The translations under genes were made by a program, and so were the position numbers. Shown here piece after piece: positions 23,101 through 34,500 of a stretch of 64,000 nt of DNA. Position 1 is the stretch's first letter. Each line of letters opens with the position of its first letter. The DNA comes from Chlorella sorokiniana (Eukaryota > Chlorophyta > Trebouxiophyceae > Chlorellales > Chlorellaceae): contig CP084615.1 of assembly GCA_025917655.1 (NCBI GenBank), positions 2,666,001 through 2,730,000 of the forward strand, given 5' to 3'. Under the pieces are notes generated by a model. That model worked only from the letters and a program-made list of their open reading frames with translations. It was not told where the DNA came from and did no database searches.

Positions 23101-26100
23101 ACCCCTTCCCCCACGCCCCAACAACCCAGCCGCACCCACGCACCTGATCTTCAGGCCCTCCAACCAGCCCACAAGCCCGCCGGCGGCGGGTCCTGCGCCA
23201 CGCCGCTCGCGCCGCGGGTCCAGCCGACGCAGCGCCAGCTCAGCGGCGTAGTAGGCGGCCACACAGGTGCCCACGCACACAAAGGGCAGCGTCATCTGCG
23301 CGATGTAGACCACGTAGAAGCTGCCGTCGCTGAAGAAACACTCTGCGGTGGGGAGGAAAGTTGGGAGGAAAAGGAGGCTGAGCGCGTGGGTGGGGCGTAG
23401 GCGGCAGCAGGCCGCAGCAGCGGTCCCGGCGGATTAAAACGGGACCAGGGAGAGGCCAGCACGCGGTGCTCCTGCAGGCACCCCACCAGCCTGCAGGGGC
23501 GGTGCAGGAGCGTCCTCCCAGCTGTGCCCGCTGTGCCCGCTGAGCTGACCTGGCGCCAGCATGGTGAAGCCGACGTTGAAGACCTCAAACCAGCCGAGCG
23601 CCTCGGAGCTGGCGCCCGGCCACATCACGTCGTAGTCACGAAACAGGGCCAGCATCTGTGAGAAAGGAAAAACGAGGTGAAACAAAAAGTGGTCATCGTA
23701 AACAGTAGCATGCAGGCATTGCGCAGATATTGCAGTGGGGAAGCCCGGCCGCAGGGCAGCTGCGCTGGGAGGCGGGAAGCAAGTCAAACAGGCCCCCTGG
23801 TGTGCGACCCGGGTGCAGGGCATGCTGCGCTGCGCTGTGCCCACCTGGAAGTGGGTGATGAAGATCTTGATCTTGGTCATGATGCCGGGGCCGTGCGCGC
23901 CAAACCGCCAGTCCCGCGCGAACAGAGCCACCGCCGCCACCGCCAGCACCAAGACCGTCACAGCCAGCATCGCCTTGGACTGCGCGCCGTTGCAGCTCCT
24001 GAGCAGGCGAAAAGGAAGCAAAAAAGAAAGAAATGGGAAATGAAACGGCAGCAAAGTCAGCTTTGCGGCGGCAGAAGGAGCAAAGACCGCGGCTGGGCGC
24101 TGCAGGGCTGTAGTTCAACTTGTTGATTGGATGCAGGCATGTGAGCATGGCTCAAGCTCTCCAAAGGGCAGATGGAATCATGCACACAGCGCACCTGCAT
24201 GTGCCCGATGCCTTGAAGAAGCCCGGCAGGCACACGTCGCACAGCGGCCCCTGCTGCCCCTCCACGCACGCACCGTCGCCGGCAGCGGCCCCGCCAGGCA
24301 CGCGCCGTGAGTGGGGCAGGCGAAATAGGCAACAGACGCGTTGGAGGAGCGCCAGTAGTTGGCCTGGGAGCGCACGTCGGCGCCGCCGATGCAGGTGGCG
24401 CCTGCACGTTTAGTTGAGCCGCAGCGTGCGGAGGGGCATCAGCAAAAGCTGCCTGCCAGCCGCTCACAGCCAGCTTGATGGACACCAAAATATAACGTTT
24501 GCGTGTAGGAGAGCACAAAACCGGCGGCAGAGGAGTTGCAGTGGAGCAGCAGCAGCAGCAGCAGCAATATCAGCAGCAGCAGCAAGGCGGAAGGCGGCCA
24601 GGCACCCGCGGAAGCGCACCGTCGGGGCAGGGCAGGCAGCGTGCGCCGTCCAAGCTGTACGTGCCGTCCCCGCACTCCACGCAGTCGTCGAGGGAAGATG
24701 CGGGCTGGTTGCCAGGCGGGCAGGGCGCCACTGTGACGTTGAGGGCCAGCGGCGGCAGCGGTGCCGCCTCTGCCAGAGCGCCGCTGGGGCCGGTGGCGCC
24801 ATCAAAAGTAATCTGCGAGCGATGGGTGAGGCAGCCCGGGCGCGCTTTGTGGACGACTCTCTCGGCCCTCATACAAGAAAGGGACAAAGACTGCAACCCC
24901 TATTCACTCAACTTCACTCAAAGGGGTCCTTGCTCTTGCAGCACAAATGAACGGCACCGCTGCCATCAACGCCTTGCCTCCCAGTCCCTGCCCTCCCTCC
25001 ACCCCCTCACACCTGCAGCTGGTATGTGCTGTTGATGGCGCCCTTGAGCTGCAGCGCGTCAAAGGCGGCCACGCCTCGCAGCGCCACCTCCTCGCGCCCC
25101 TTGGACCCCAGCGCCGCGCTGGTGGAGTTGTCGGCTGGGGGAGCAGAGGGAGGGAGGAAGGGCCGCCGGTCAGTCAGATGCTGCCCTTGGGAAGGCGCCT
25201 TGGGAAACTGCAGCCTTCCCGAGTTGCTGTTGTTGTTCCAAACCCATTTGTTCCTCACTGGGTTGTGCCACAAATGCACAACAGTGAGAAGAACAAGAGC
25301 AGCAAGCGCCGCGACGCAGGTTCCTGCCCCGCCTGAAGAAGAAGATCAGCAAGCCCCTAGACGCATGCGGCAGGTTGCTCTGCCGCCTGGGTGTAGGGGC
25401 TCTCCATCTTCTACATCAGGCGGTGTAGCAATCTGCGCCGCCTCACCCGACACGGAGCACATGCCCTGGGCGGTGGCAGCCACGGTGCCGTAAAAGTCGC
25501 GCAGCTGGACCTCAAAAGGCGGGAAGTTCCGGTTGGTCTGCACCTGCGCGGGCGCACCCTGGCCGCCTGCGGGGGAATTCAGGGCAAGTTTGGGCCGCTT
25601 GTGGCAAACAGCGCTGCTGCAAAGAGGGGTCAGCTTGTTGATCCAACGCCCGGTGCGCGGGCGCCGATCAAGCGGCGCCGCCGCGCTCACCGAACCGCAT
25701 CTGCAGTGCCTCTGTGGCAAAGGGGCGACGCCCTGCTGCACCATGCACGCTTCACAAGTGAGGTTGGCTGTCTTCGACTTGCTGCGCAGCCTGCAGCACA
25801 AACAGCAGCAACAGGGGATAGCAGGGTCGGGGTGATTGGGCAACACATCGAACGCACAGCACGACAGAACGAGGGGACGGCACACAACAGCAGCTGGGGA
25901 CAGCCGTCGACGTGTTGCGAGCCGTTCCCCGCTGATGCGTTGCATGCAAGCGCCTCGTCGCCGCCCAGCTGCCCCGGCCCCGGCTCTGCTCCCACCAGTA
26001 GCCCGCGGGCCCCGCCCCGCCGCCTTGTTGCCCGACAGCGCCAGGCTCGCCAGGGTGGCGGCCTGGCCCAGGTCTGTGGCCAGGAAGAAAGCGCCGCCGT

Positions 26101-29100
26101 AGTGAGCGGAGTTGGCGGAGAGCTGGCTGGTGGCCAGAGTGAAGCGCGGGTGGGCCAGGTACGCGGCGCCGCCCAGCCCCTGCCGCGCCCGCGTGGCACG
26201 GTTGGCAGTGAAGAGCGAGTCGCTGCGCAGAGGGGAGACAGGGGGAGAGGCACGGGTTACAAGTAGGGTGGGGATGTGAGGTTGCGGCTAAGGCGGGCGG
26301 GTGAGGTGGGTGGTGTTGAGACGGGCAGCTGCTGCCCAAGCTGACACAAGATGAGAAGGTGCAAGAGACCTAGTCCCCGTGAACAATTTTGTGTGTGGAA
26401 CGATGCAAGCCCCCATCCCGCGTGTAGGCAGCCACGCCCCCTTCAGCGGCCCACCTGACAGCCAGCCCGCTCTCTGGGTGAGTGCCCGAGAAGAACAGCG
26501 CCCCCGGCCTGCTGCGCCAGGTTGGCGGTGGCGTTCAGCATGAAGAGCTGGGCGGTTACGGGGGGCAGCCGGCGGCGGCGCCGCAGCGCGCGCGCAGCGA
26601 GGGCGCCCCCACGGCGCCGCTGCCGGTGGCCAGGTTGGCAAAGAGCTCCACGGTCTGCGGTACAAGAGCGGTACATGGCCGCAGTACATGAGCGGTACAG
26701 GGCCGCAAGAAACCAAGGAAGCTCCTCATCAGGCAGCGATCTTTGAAATTGCGCGGCGGCAGACTGTGCAGCTTGGGCGGTTGTGCTCCTCCCAGCTCAA
26801 ACCGCACTGCGGCGCTCACCCCACCCACCCCTAATCACCCGCCCACCACACACAAGCTATCCCCGAGTCTCACGTTCATGGTCAGCGTCCCCGCCGCCAC
26901 ATGCACCGCGCCGCCGCTCTCCGCTGCCTGGTTGCCCGAGAAGCTGACAGCATCCAGCGTGACTGAGGCGGGGGCGACGGCGCCGTCGGCGGCGCTGCAC
27001 TGGTCTGAAGAAGAGCCTCTGAATGGCTCCACTCCCACGTAGATGCCGCCGCCTTGCTGCGAGGCGGGGAGCGGCGGGAGCGGGCGCAGCGGGTGGAAAG
27101 CGGGTGCCGGGTTGTGCAGCAGGCAAGGGGCTGCCAGCCGCTTCCCAAAGGCAGCAGCGCGCAGGACACTTCCGGCTTTGCTCGGCCCCACCCGCCCTCC
27201 CCAGCCATCCAGCGGCGATTACTGTGGCAGCGGCGCCGCTGCGTAGATGCCCCCTAAGGATGAAACTGGCGCAGCAATGCGGGCCCAGCCTCCACCAGCC
27301 TCACCCTGGGTCGGCCAGCGGAGCAGGGGGCAGCGCCGTTGGACACAAAGCGCGACTGCGAGGCGTCCAGCGCCGCGCCGTCTGTGAGGGCAACGCCGGC
27401 GCCCTGGCCGCTGGCGCCGTTGCGGCTGAACTCGCAGCCTTGAAGCTCAAGCCTGGCGGGGGGGGGGGAGGGGGCGCGGCGGGGGGGGCATGGACACAAC
27501 TCATGCGGCAGCCGGGGGCCAATGGAGCCGCTGCGAGAGTGCCCGGCTAGAGCTAATGGGTGGCAGCTGTGCCCAAGCGCCATATCGGCCGCCATTCCTT
27601 CAGAACCTGACACAACCATCGGCACACACACAACAGGAACCCAAACACACCCAGCCGCACCGGCAGGGCGCCGCCGCGAAAAAGCCGCCGCCCGCGGCTG
27701 CCGTATTGTTGGTCACCGAGCACCCAAACAGCTGCACGGGGTTTCGGACTGACACCAGCCCCCGCCGCCGCGCGCCGCCGCCACGTTGCCGGAGATGGAA
27801 ACGTTGACCAGGGCCGCCAGGTCAGCAGACTCGATGTTGAAAGCGCCGCCGTGGTCGGTGGCTACGTTGCCCGCCACCACGGTGTCCTGCTCAGGCATTG
27901 GTGCGCGTGTATGAGCTCAGCGTGGGGCGTGAGAGGGGTGCGATGGGATTGCTGCTCAAGGGGAAGCGAGCGAGCAGCAAGGGGCGAAGCGTGGCACAGG
28001 AGCGTGGCGGGGCTGGGCTGGGGCGGCACGCGGGGCAGCGGGGCGACAGCCCTCAGAGCCCACAACGCAGCTATGGGCCGCCCAGGCGACGCAACAGTGC
28101 AGCGATGCCATGAACCACTGCGTTGCCATGAGAGCCCTCCCTCATCCAAAAAAGCAAAAAAAACACCAGCATGCGTGACAGCAAGCACCCACATTGATGG
28201 AGATGATGGTGGGGACGGCGATGTTGGAGTCCGCCATGCGCATCGCATTCAGCGCACCTCCAAACGAGGCTCGGTTGCCGCTGAGCTCGCAGCCGCGCAG
28301 CAGCGCCACCCCTGAGAAGAGCGACACCGCGCCGCCGCCGCCCCACAGCGCGGTGTTGAGGACGTGGCGGGTGCGGGTGGCGTCGTACTGACCGTACTGC
28401 ACCAACACGCCGCCGCCGTACACGGCCGCCGTGTTCTGCGGGAACATGGGCAGACAAATGTCGCAAACCGGCCAGTACATAGTTCAGTCGCCAGACACAA
28501 ACCAAGGCAACGCAGGCTGGGGCGATGCCGCTGGGAGCTTTGGGAAGAAAGGCGGCCGGTGCATGCAGGGCAGGATCCTCTGGCTGGCTGGCTGGCAGCG
28601 GCCCTTGCTGCCGTGCTGCCTGCTGTACCGCAACAGACCAGCACACAGTCCCATGTGGGTCCTCACGTTTGCCAGCTCGGAGTCCAGCGCAGTCATGTTG
28701 GAGCCCCAGACCAGCGCCGCCCCGCAAACGTGCCGCTGCGGTTGTCGGCAAAGCGGCAGCGCTCCACCCGCACCTCCGCCGCCAGCTGGGCCGACAGAGC
28801 GCCGCCGGAGAAGCCGACCGAACCTGTGGGGGATTGGGCGAATGGGTGGCTGTGGGGGAGGGCAGCAAGGGGCCGGGTCCATGCACACGGAGGGAGGTTC
28901 GTGGCGTCGCGCCGTCACAGCAAGCCGACGCTCCCAAGCTGCCGGCGTGCACCCAGAGGGCAGGCAGGGTGTGGCCACGGGGCGGGCGGCAGCGGCGGGG
29001 CTCACTGTTAGCCATGAGCGTGTCGGCGAGCAGCGAGGGCAGCGTGCTCAGCAGGTAGAGCGCGCCGCCCTGCCCGGTGCCGGGTGCGCCGTCGTTCCGC

Positions 29101-30647
29101 TGGAACTCGCAGCCTTGCACCTCCAGGGAACCAGCTTCCACGTGGATGGCCCCTCCAAAGTTGGCGTAGTTGTCTTGGAAGCGACAGCGCAGGAAGCGGG
29201 GGCGGGCAGAGGCGCCAGACACGGCGACGGCGCCGCCGTTGCCGGGGTTGGCGGCGCCGCGCGAGCCGCACCGCGAGAAGAGGCAGCCGTCAAAGGTGGG
29301 GGAGGCGCCGATGATGGACACGCAGCCGCCCGGGCGGCGTCGCCATCAGCGATGGTGAGCCCTGGTGCAAGCCAGAGGCAGGCGGGATTCGGTCACAGCT
29401 GCCGGGCAGAGACGCTGCAGCATGCATATCAGCGCTGTGCATCCGAAAGCAAACTGTTGCAAGTACCACACCTTCCGCCGCCTCTCACCAGACACCCGCG
29501 CTCCCTCGCCGTCGGCCGGCGTGAAGGAAAAGATGCGGCAGGGGCTGGGGGAGCCTTGGCAAGTGAGGACTGTGGCCTCCGCGCCCGCCACCCCCACCAG
29601 CGTGACGTTCTTGCCGCCAAAGGTGATGTCGGTGCTGCCAGGGCCAGAGTAAGGCGAGCCATCTGCAGCGCACGCGAAGAGAGATGTCGGGTGGCGGCGG
29701 CCGGGTTGCAAGCGCGAGAGCTGCTGGTGCGTCCGAGGGCACGTTGATCGCACCTGGAAGCACGTTTATGGTGGATCCGGGTGCAGCAGCTTCGATGGCT
29801 GCCTGAATCGTCTGCGCCTGCAGCAGTCGGCGGCAGGGCCCGCTGCCACACGGCCTCCGCGACACGAACACGCTTCCTGCATTGAGGCGACAAGCGAAAC
29901 CCGGCACCGGCCGATTTCACCCCGGGTTTGGTGCTGATATCGGTGGGTGCAACTGGCGGCCAGCTGTGCGGCGCCTCAATGGCTGCATTGTGCTGAGCCC
30001 CGCTCAGATCAAGCCGCAGCTCACCTCTGGAAGGCACAGGGGACGCTGCCTTGGAAGCTGCAAGCACCTTGCCGCTGGATGCCAGGGCCAGCACGCGATA
30101 GAAAGGTGCTGCGCTGCCACTGGCTCCACTGGCGAAAGACAGTCCGTCCGTTGCGCTGTACATGCCTTGAGCTTCATCCAAGTTGGTTTCTACGGACAGC
30201 TGGCTGTCAATGTAGCCGTCTTGTCCCACGTCAGGGATGTCTGCTGTGGGCCAGCGTTGGATGACATAGGTTGCCCCCGGGCGGAGCCAGCGCTAGCCAG
30301 TGCCGACCATGCAAGCTGCACAGTGGGACCGAGAGGGTTATTCGGCAGCCTGTCATTAATTGCTGTTGAGCAATGCTCTCCTCAGACAGGGCGTTTTACA
30401 AATCAGCCCAGCCTGCAGTTGAATAGCAAGCCACCTCAACAGAATGACCGTCCTCGGAAAGCACGCCATAGTGCCAGAAAACGCCAGTGTAAGCTTGCAG
30501 CATGCCGCCATGCTCCCAAGCGAAGTCAGATGGCAGTGACACCGCCAAAGCTGGTAGACAGAAGAGTGCCGCCGCCGTCAGCCAGAGCATCAGGCAGGAA
30601 GCAGGACTGGGGGTGCCGCCACGGCGATGCGTGCCGTGTATATGCAT
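20110..30647 (-). CDS. Large surface protein: beta-helix (Chlam_PMP-like) ectodomain, GCC2/GCC3 motif, about 8 membrane spans
   Basis: An uncharacterised giant membrane protein type; I know of no proven function. It starts at ATG 30647 or, better, ATG 30590, which begins a signal peptide (MLWLTAAALFCLPALAVSLP). Exon 1 joins through GATTT|GTAAAA to LLPNNPLGPTVQLAWSALA. A parallel beta-helix follows from about 29830 (QTIQAAIEAAAPGSTINVLP). It has many GGA and FxxN repeats, such as FQDNYANFGGAIHVEAG and LSGNRASFGGALN, down to about 26100. A cysteine motif (CVECGDGTYSLDGARCLPCP) lies near 24650. Spans follow: AMLAVTVLVLAVAAVALFA, YIAQMTLPFVCVGTCVAAYY, CLLLILYALVIPAFWFAAVY, VLLAYIMFTLRCWPFALGV, AVLWLLLLSAGCAKWAEL and TALGVVQVVLSSGWALSW, plus two weaker ones. 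A low-complexity cytosolic tail ends at 20110. Inner exon borders and the tail frame are uncertain. Confidence 0.75.
20341..20431 (-). repeat. CCA/C-rich intron tract (sense strand minus)
   Basis: On the plus strand this reads GGTGGTGG..GGGGGGGG. In the sense of the beta-helix gene it is C/A-rich and lies just before a 3' splice site. Confidence 0.7.
21582..21672 (-). repeat. CCA/CA intron tract (sense strand minus)
   Basis: The plus strand reads GGTGGTGG, then (TG)n, then GGTGGTGG. In sense it is C/A-rich and precedes the acceptor of the exon encoding VFFPAQAGGSLQAAMAQ. Confidence 0.75.
22938..23028 (-). repeat. CCA/CA intron tract (sense strand minus)
   Basis: The plus strand reads GGTGGTGGTGTGTGTG, then GGGTGGGGG. 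In sense it is C/A-rich and lies right before the acceptor of the exon encoding CWKNAFWFVTLLYPRCAM. Confidence 0.75.
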
Positions 30648-31528
30648 CGCATTCGTTGTATAGAGTATTCAAGGGCCTTTCTTCCTCGCTTCTCGGAGCC
30701 CGACGAGCCCGGGGCCGCGGGGCAGTTCTGCAATCTTGAAGGTTGTTGCCCGCGAAAGGCTCGTGGGACCTCCTTTACAGTTGGAAGTGATGCAAAAACA
30801 TCCGTGGCGAGAAGTAATGGGTTCGGTTAAGCACTGCACTGCTCCGTACCCCCAACAGGTCAACCAGCACGCCACCGCCTGGCAGAGGAGATGGGCGGCC
30901 ATGTTTTGCGGGGAGTTACATTACCCTATGCCGGTAAAAGCTGGGCTTGCATCCATCACTACATTTTGTACAGGGTGTTTGGGTGACTTTTTCTTTGTGG
31001 CTTGGGGCTCGGGATTCATGTGGCGGTGGCAGCAGTGCCGCTGCGCAGGAGCCAGCGGTACAGCAAGCTGTTCTTTCAATTTTGCTGCCCGCTGCGCCTT
31101 ATTATGTAAGACGAGTATATTGGGTTAATCCGCAGCTTAGTAAATTTTACATCTGTAGCACCAGCGCATGTAAGCGAGTCTTCCGCGGCCTGACCTGCTT
31201 GCCATGGCCAGAACACCAGCAGGCACCTGCTGCCGCCTTGACACGCCTGCAGTGCTCATGAATCCAGCGAAGATGATTGCAGCTTTTGGACAGTCACCAA
31301 TGAAGGCAATGCGTCATTTCATGTTGCGACATGGGCCGTGGCGGAGGTGATAGGGAGAAAAACCGGAGGCAATGCGTCATGAGCAGGTGGGATTGGTAGT
31401 GCACGGTGGCCACCCATTGGCAAGGAAATGCTTCAGACCAGATAATATACAATTGCTTAATTCAAGGTCTGCTGCTACAGTCAGTTAAGATATGTGGTGC
31501 AGGTGAGGTTGATACCGACGTGCGGTCA
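30648..31528. other. Intergenic: promoter of beta-helix gene and 3' UTR of the kinase gene
   Basis: About 0.9 kb, lower in GC than its surroundings (stretches of A/T near 31080-31150). Both flanking genes are on the minus strand, so it holds the beta-helix promoter and the kinase 3' UTR. A minus-strand TGTAA at 31147-31151 lies 380 bases after the kinase stop. No exon was supported. Confidence 0.5.
31147..31151 (-). terminator. Candidate TGTAA poly(A) signal of the kinase gene
   Basis: Minus-strand TGTAA in an A/T-rich patch, about 380 bases beyond the stop. Position alone supports it. Confidence 0.35.
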
Positions 31529-34500
31529 TCAGCTGATGGTACAACATGCGGGGCCGCCGCCGCCGCTCCCACGCTCGCCGCCGGTTCCCCGCTGCTGCAG
31601 GGGCGGCACTGGCTGGAGGTCGTCGCCGCGCATGGTGGGCAGGCGGGAGGTGTGGTTGCTCAGCCTGCGAGTCCGGGGCAGGGGGCCCGCGCTGAGAAGG
31701 GCAGCGGTGGGGCAAGAAGGAGGCAGCGGCTGCCTGCCGCATGCGCTGGCCTCAACCATGGCCCAGTCCCCCGGCCCCCACGCACCACCACCAGCACCAG
31801 CCGCAGCTCTGCTTCTGTCCAACCCACCTGTCGTCAAACAGCTCCAGGCTGACGCCGCTGCCTGAGCGCAGCATGCCCAAGAAGTGGTCAAAGTCGATTG
31901 GGGCGGGGGCCACCTGCGGGGCGGCTGCCACCGCCTCGGCCCCGCCGTCGCCGCCGTCGTCGGTCTGCGCATCCAACGCGGCCGCCTTCAGGCTGCCGGT
32001 GGCCTCCAGCAGGGCCTGGTGCACGGCGGCATCCACTTCGTACGGCGACAGGTGGCTGCCAAAGGCGGCGGCGATGTCGGGGCGCCCAGCGCGCCGCGGT
32101 TGGCTGCGTCCAGCTCAGCAAAGGCGCGGCGGGCCAGCTCCACCCAGCGGTCTTTGTATGTGTCCTGCACATGCAATGATCTAGCTGCTGAATAACCTCC
32201 ATTGGCGTGTTGGGAGCGCTGAGGCACAATCTGCCGGCATGCATCAAGGAAGAGCTGGCCACGCCCGGCGCCGCACAGGCGCGCCGAAACTTCCAGACCC
32301 AGCCTTGGCCGGTTCAGTTCACAATGCTTCTCTGCCCCTTTCCCCTCGCACTGCCGCCCCGCCCTGCGCTCCTCACCTCAAACGCCTTCCAGTCAATCAG
32401 GCCCGCCGCCAGCTCAGCGCGGGACAGCTCCCCGCCGCCCCACGTCCACCGCATCGAACAGCTCGCTCACCTCGGCCTGGCGGCAAGAGCACGGGGGTGT
32501 GAGGGTCAGAAGGGTGTGTGGGAAGGTGTGTGTTGGGAGAGCAGTGGCAGGGAGCGGAAACGCTGAGCATGGAGGAGCTCTCGGCGGGAGCTGCCGGGAA
32601 GGCAGGGGGCAGCCTCCCAACAAGACACACACACGCCGGCACAGACGTGCGCACCTCCTGCAGGTGGTATCCAATCTCCTTCAGCGCTGCCTGCAGCTGC
32701 CGCCGATCGATCTTCTGGCCTGCCAAGCGGAGCCGCAGTGGGTGCCATGGCCGGGAGAGGTGTGAGAGGCCACATGAGGTGCGCTGGCCAGCAGCCTTGG
32801 GAGCTGACCCAGCCGGCGCCGCGCTGTAGTTGCTGCAACATGCAGGCGCTTGCCAGCTGCTGCTGCTGGGATGCAGCCTTCGACTGGGACACCACTATTT
32901 ACTGGCGTACCCCCTACCCTATTGCCCCCCCTATCCCACACACCAGGACACAAGCACTCACACACGATGCGCCCACCTGGCTGAATGCGAAGCCTATCAA
33001 AGAGCTGGGCAAGCCGGTGGGAGTAGGGCGTGGCCACGGGAGGTACATTCCAGCCGTGCCGCCGCGTACGCTCGCCTCCAACACCGCGCCGCCCCGCACG
33101 CTGCGGTCTCCGCCCCGCACGCTGCGGTCCCCGCCCCGCACACTGCGGTCCCCACCACGCACGCTGCGGTCCCCGCCCCGCACGCTGCGCTCCAGGCGCA
33201 CGGCGGCCAGCGCAGCGGAGGCCGCTCCGCGGAACCCGATGCCCCTGCCGCGCGTGCTGCCCTCGCCGCCGTGGACGGACCCGTTGCCGCCGTGCACGCT
33301 GCCCTCCCTTGCTGCCGCCGCTGCCGCCTTGTAGGCCATGCCGCCGCGCGTGCTGCGGTCCTTGAACACTGCATCCGCAGGTTGCAGGGGAGGGAAAGGA
33401 TGGAGAGGCATATGCGGGACGACGTGACAACAGGAGACGACAGGGCAGCAGGCAGCTGCTCCAACACCAACAGGGACCCCTTGCTGATGCCAATGGCAGC
33501 AAAGCGTGTGGGTGACGCAAAGCATCAGGTCGGGTTTTGAAGCAGCGGCGCAGCAGGCGAGGGGAGGGGACCCACCCGCGCCGCCGTGAGTGGACGCGTC
33601 TGTCGGGGCAAAGTGCATGGCCAGCAGGTCGGCGGCAATGTGCTCCAGCACCGAACGCTTGAAGAGCGAGCTCTGGGCAAAGCGCTGCACAGTGCACGGG
33701 GCAGAGGAGAGCAGGCACGCGGGAGTGCAGTGAAAGCAGCTGCCTACGCAAACTCGCACCCCGATTCAAAAGACCTTGACAGGCTGTGGCTCTTTGTAGG
33801 CGAGCAGCCTGGCAGACCAGCAGTGGCGGCGTCAGTGGCAGCCCTTCAAACATCAGCAGCCCCCCACCCCATCCATCCACCCACCCACCCACACCTGTAT
33901 CCGCTGCACCACCGTCCGGTCCAGCGGGGCCCCAGCCGAGCGCTCGGCGGCGCTGCCACGCAAGAAGGGGTGCCGCAGCGCGTCGGCGGCGGAGGGGCGG
34001 GCCAGCGGGTCCTTGACCAGCAGGGCTGCGATGAAGGCCTTGGCGTCGTCCGACAGGCCCTGGAACTCCTTCTTGGAGAGGTCCAGCTCATCGAAGCAGA
34101 TGCTGCAAGGAGTGGTGCATCGTTACCACAGCCGCCGCGTGGATCGAGGACAGGGAGGCGGAAACAAGGCTGGACAGCAGCACATGGAGGTGCGCGAGAG
34201 CACAGGCAGTGCCAAGGGCCGGGACATGCCCAGCGCAACAACCACTGGAGCCGTGACCCCCAGCATCGACTAGGGCAACGGAGAATGCCTGGAAGCCAGC
34301 CAGCAGGGCGCCTGGTGTACCTGCGCAGCGTGCGTGCCAGGTCGGGCATCTTTGGGGAGTAGGGGTCCATGAAGGGGTACGTCCCTGCAGCAGCGCGCAG
34401 AAACATGAGCAGTCAGCACACTCTCCCCCACCCCCAACAAACACACACTCTTTTCTGGCTCGCCTTCTCCTCCACACACGCACGAGAAAGCAAGGAAGCA

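Noticed and set aside
28431-29747. 438-codon plus-strand open frame
   Set aside because: Antisense shadow of the beta-helix exons, whose minus-strand translation shows clear GGA/FxxN repeats.
32681-33892. 403-codon minus-strand open frame across the kinase repeat region
   Set aside because: It is a shadow of the kinase exons in another frame, opened by the GC-rich 18-bp repeat.
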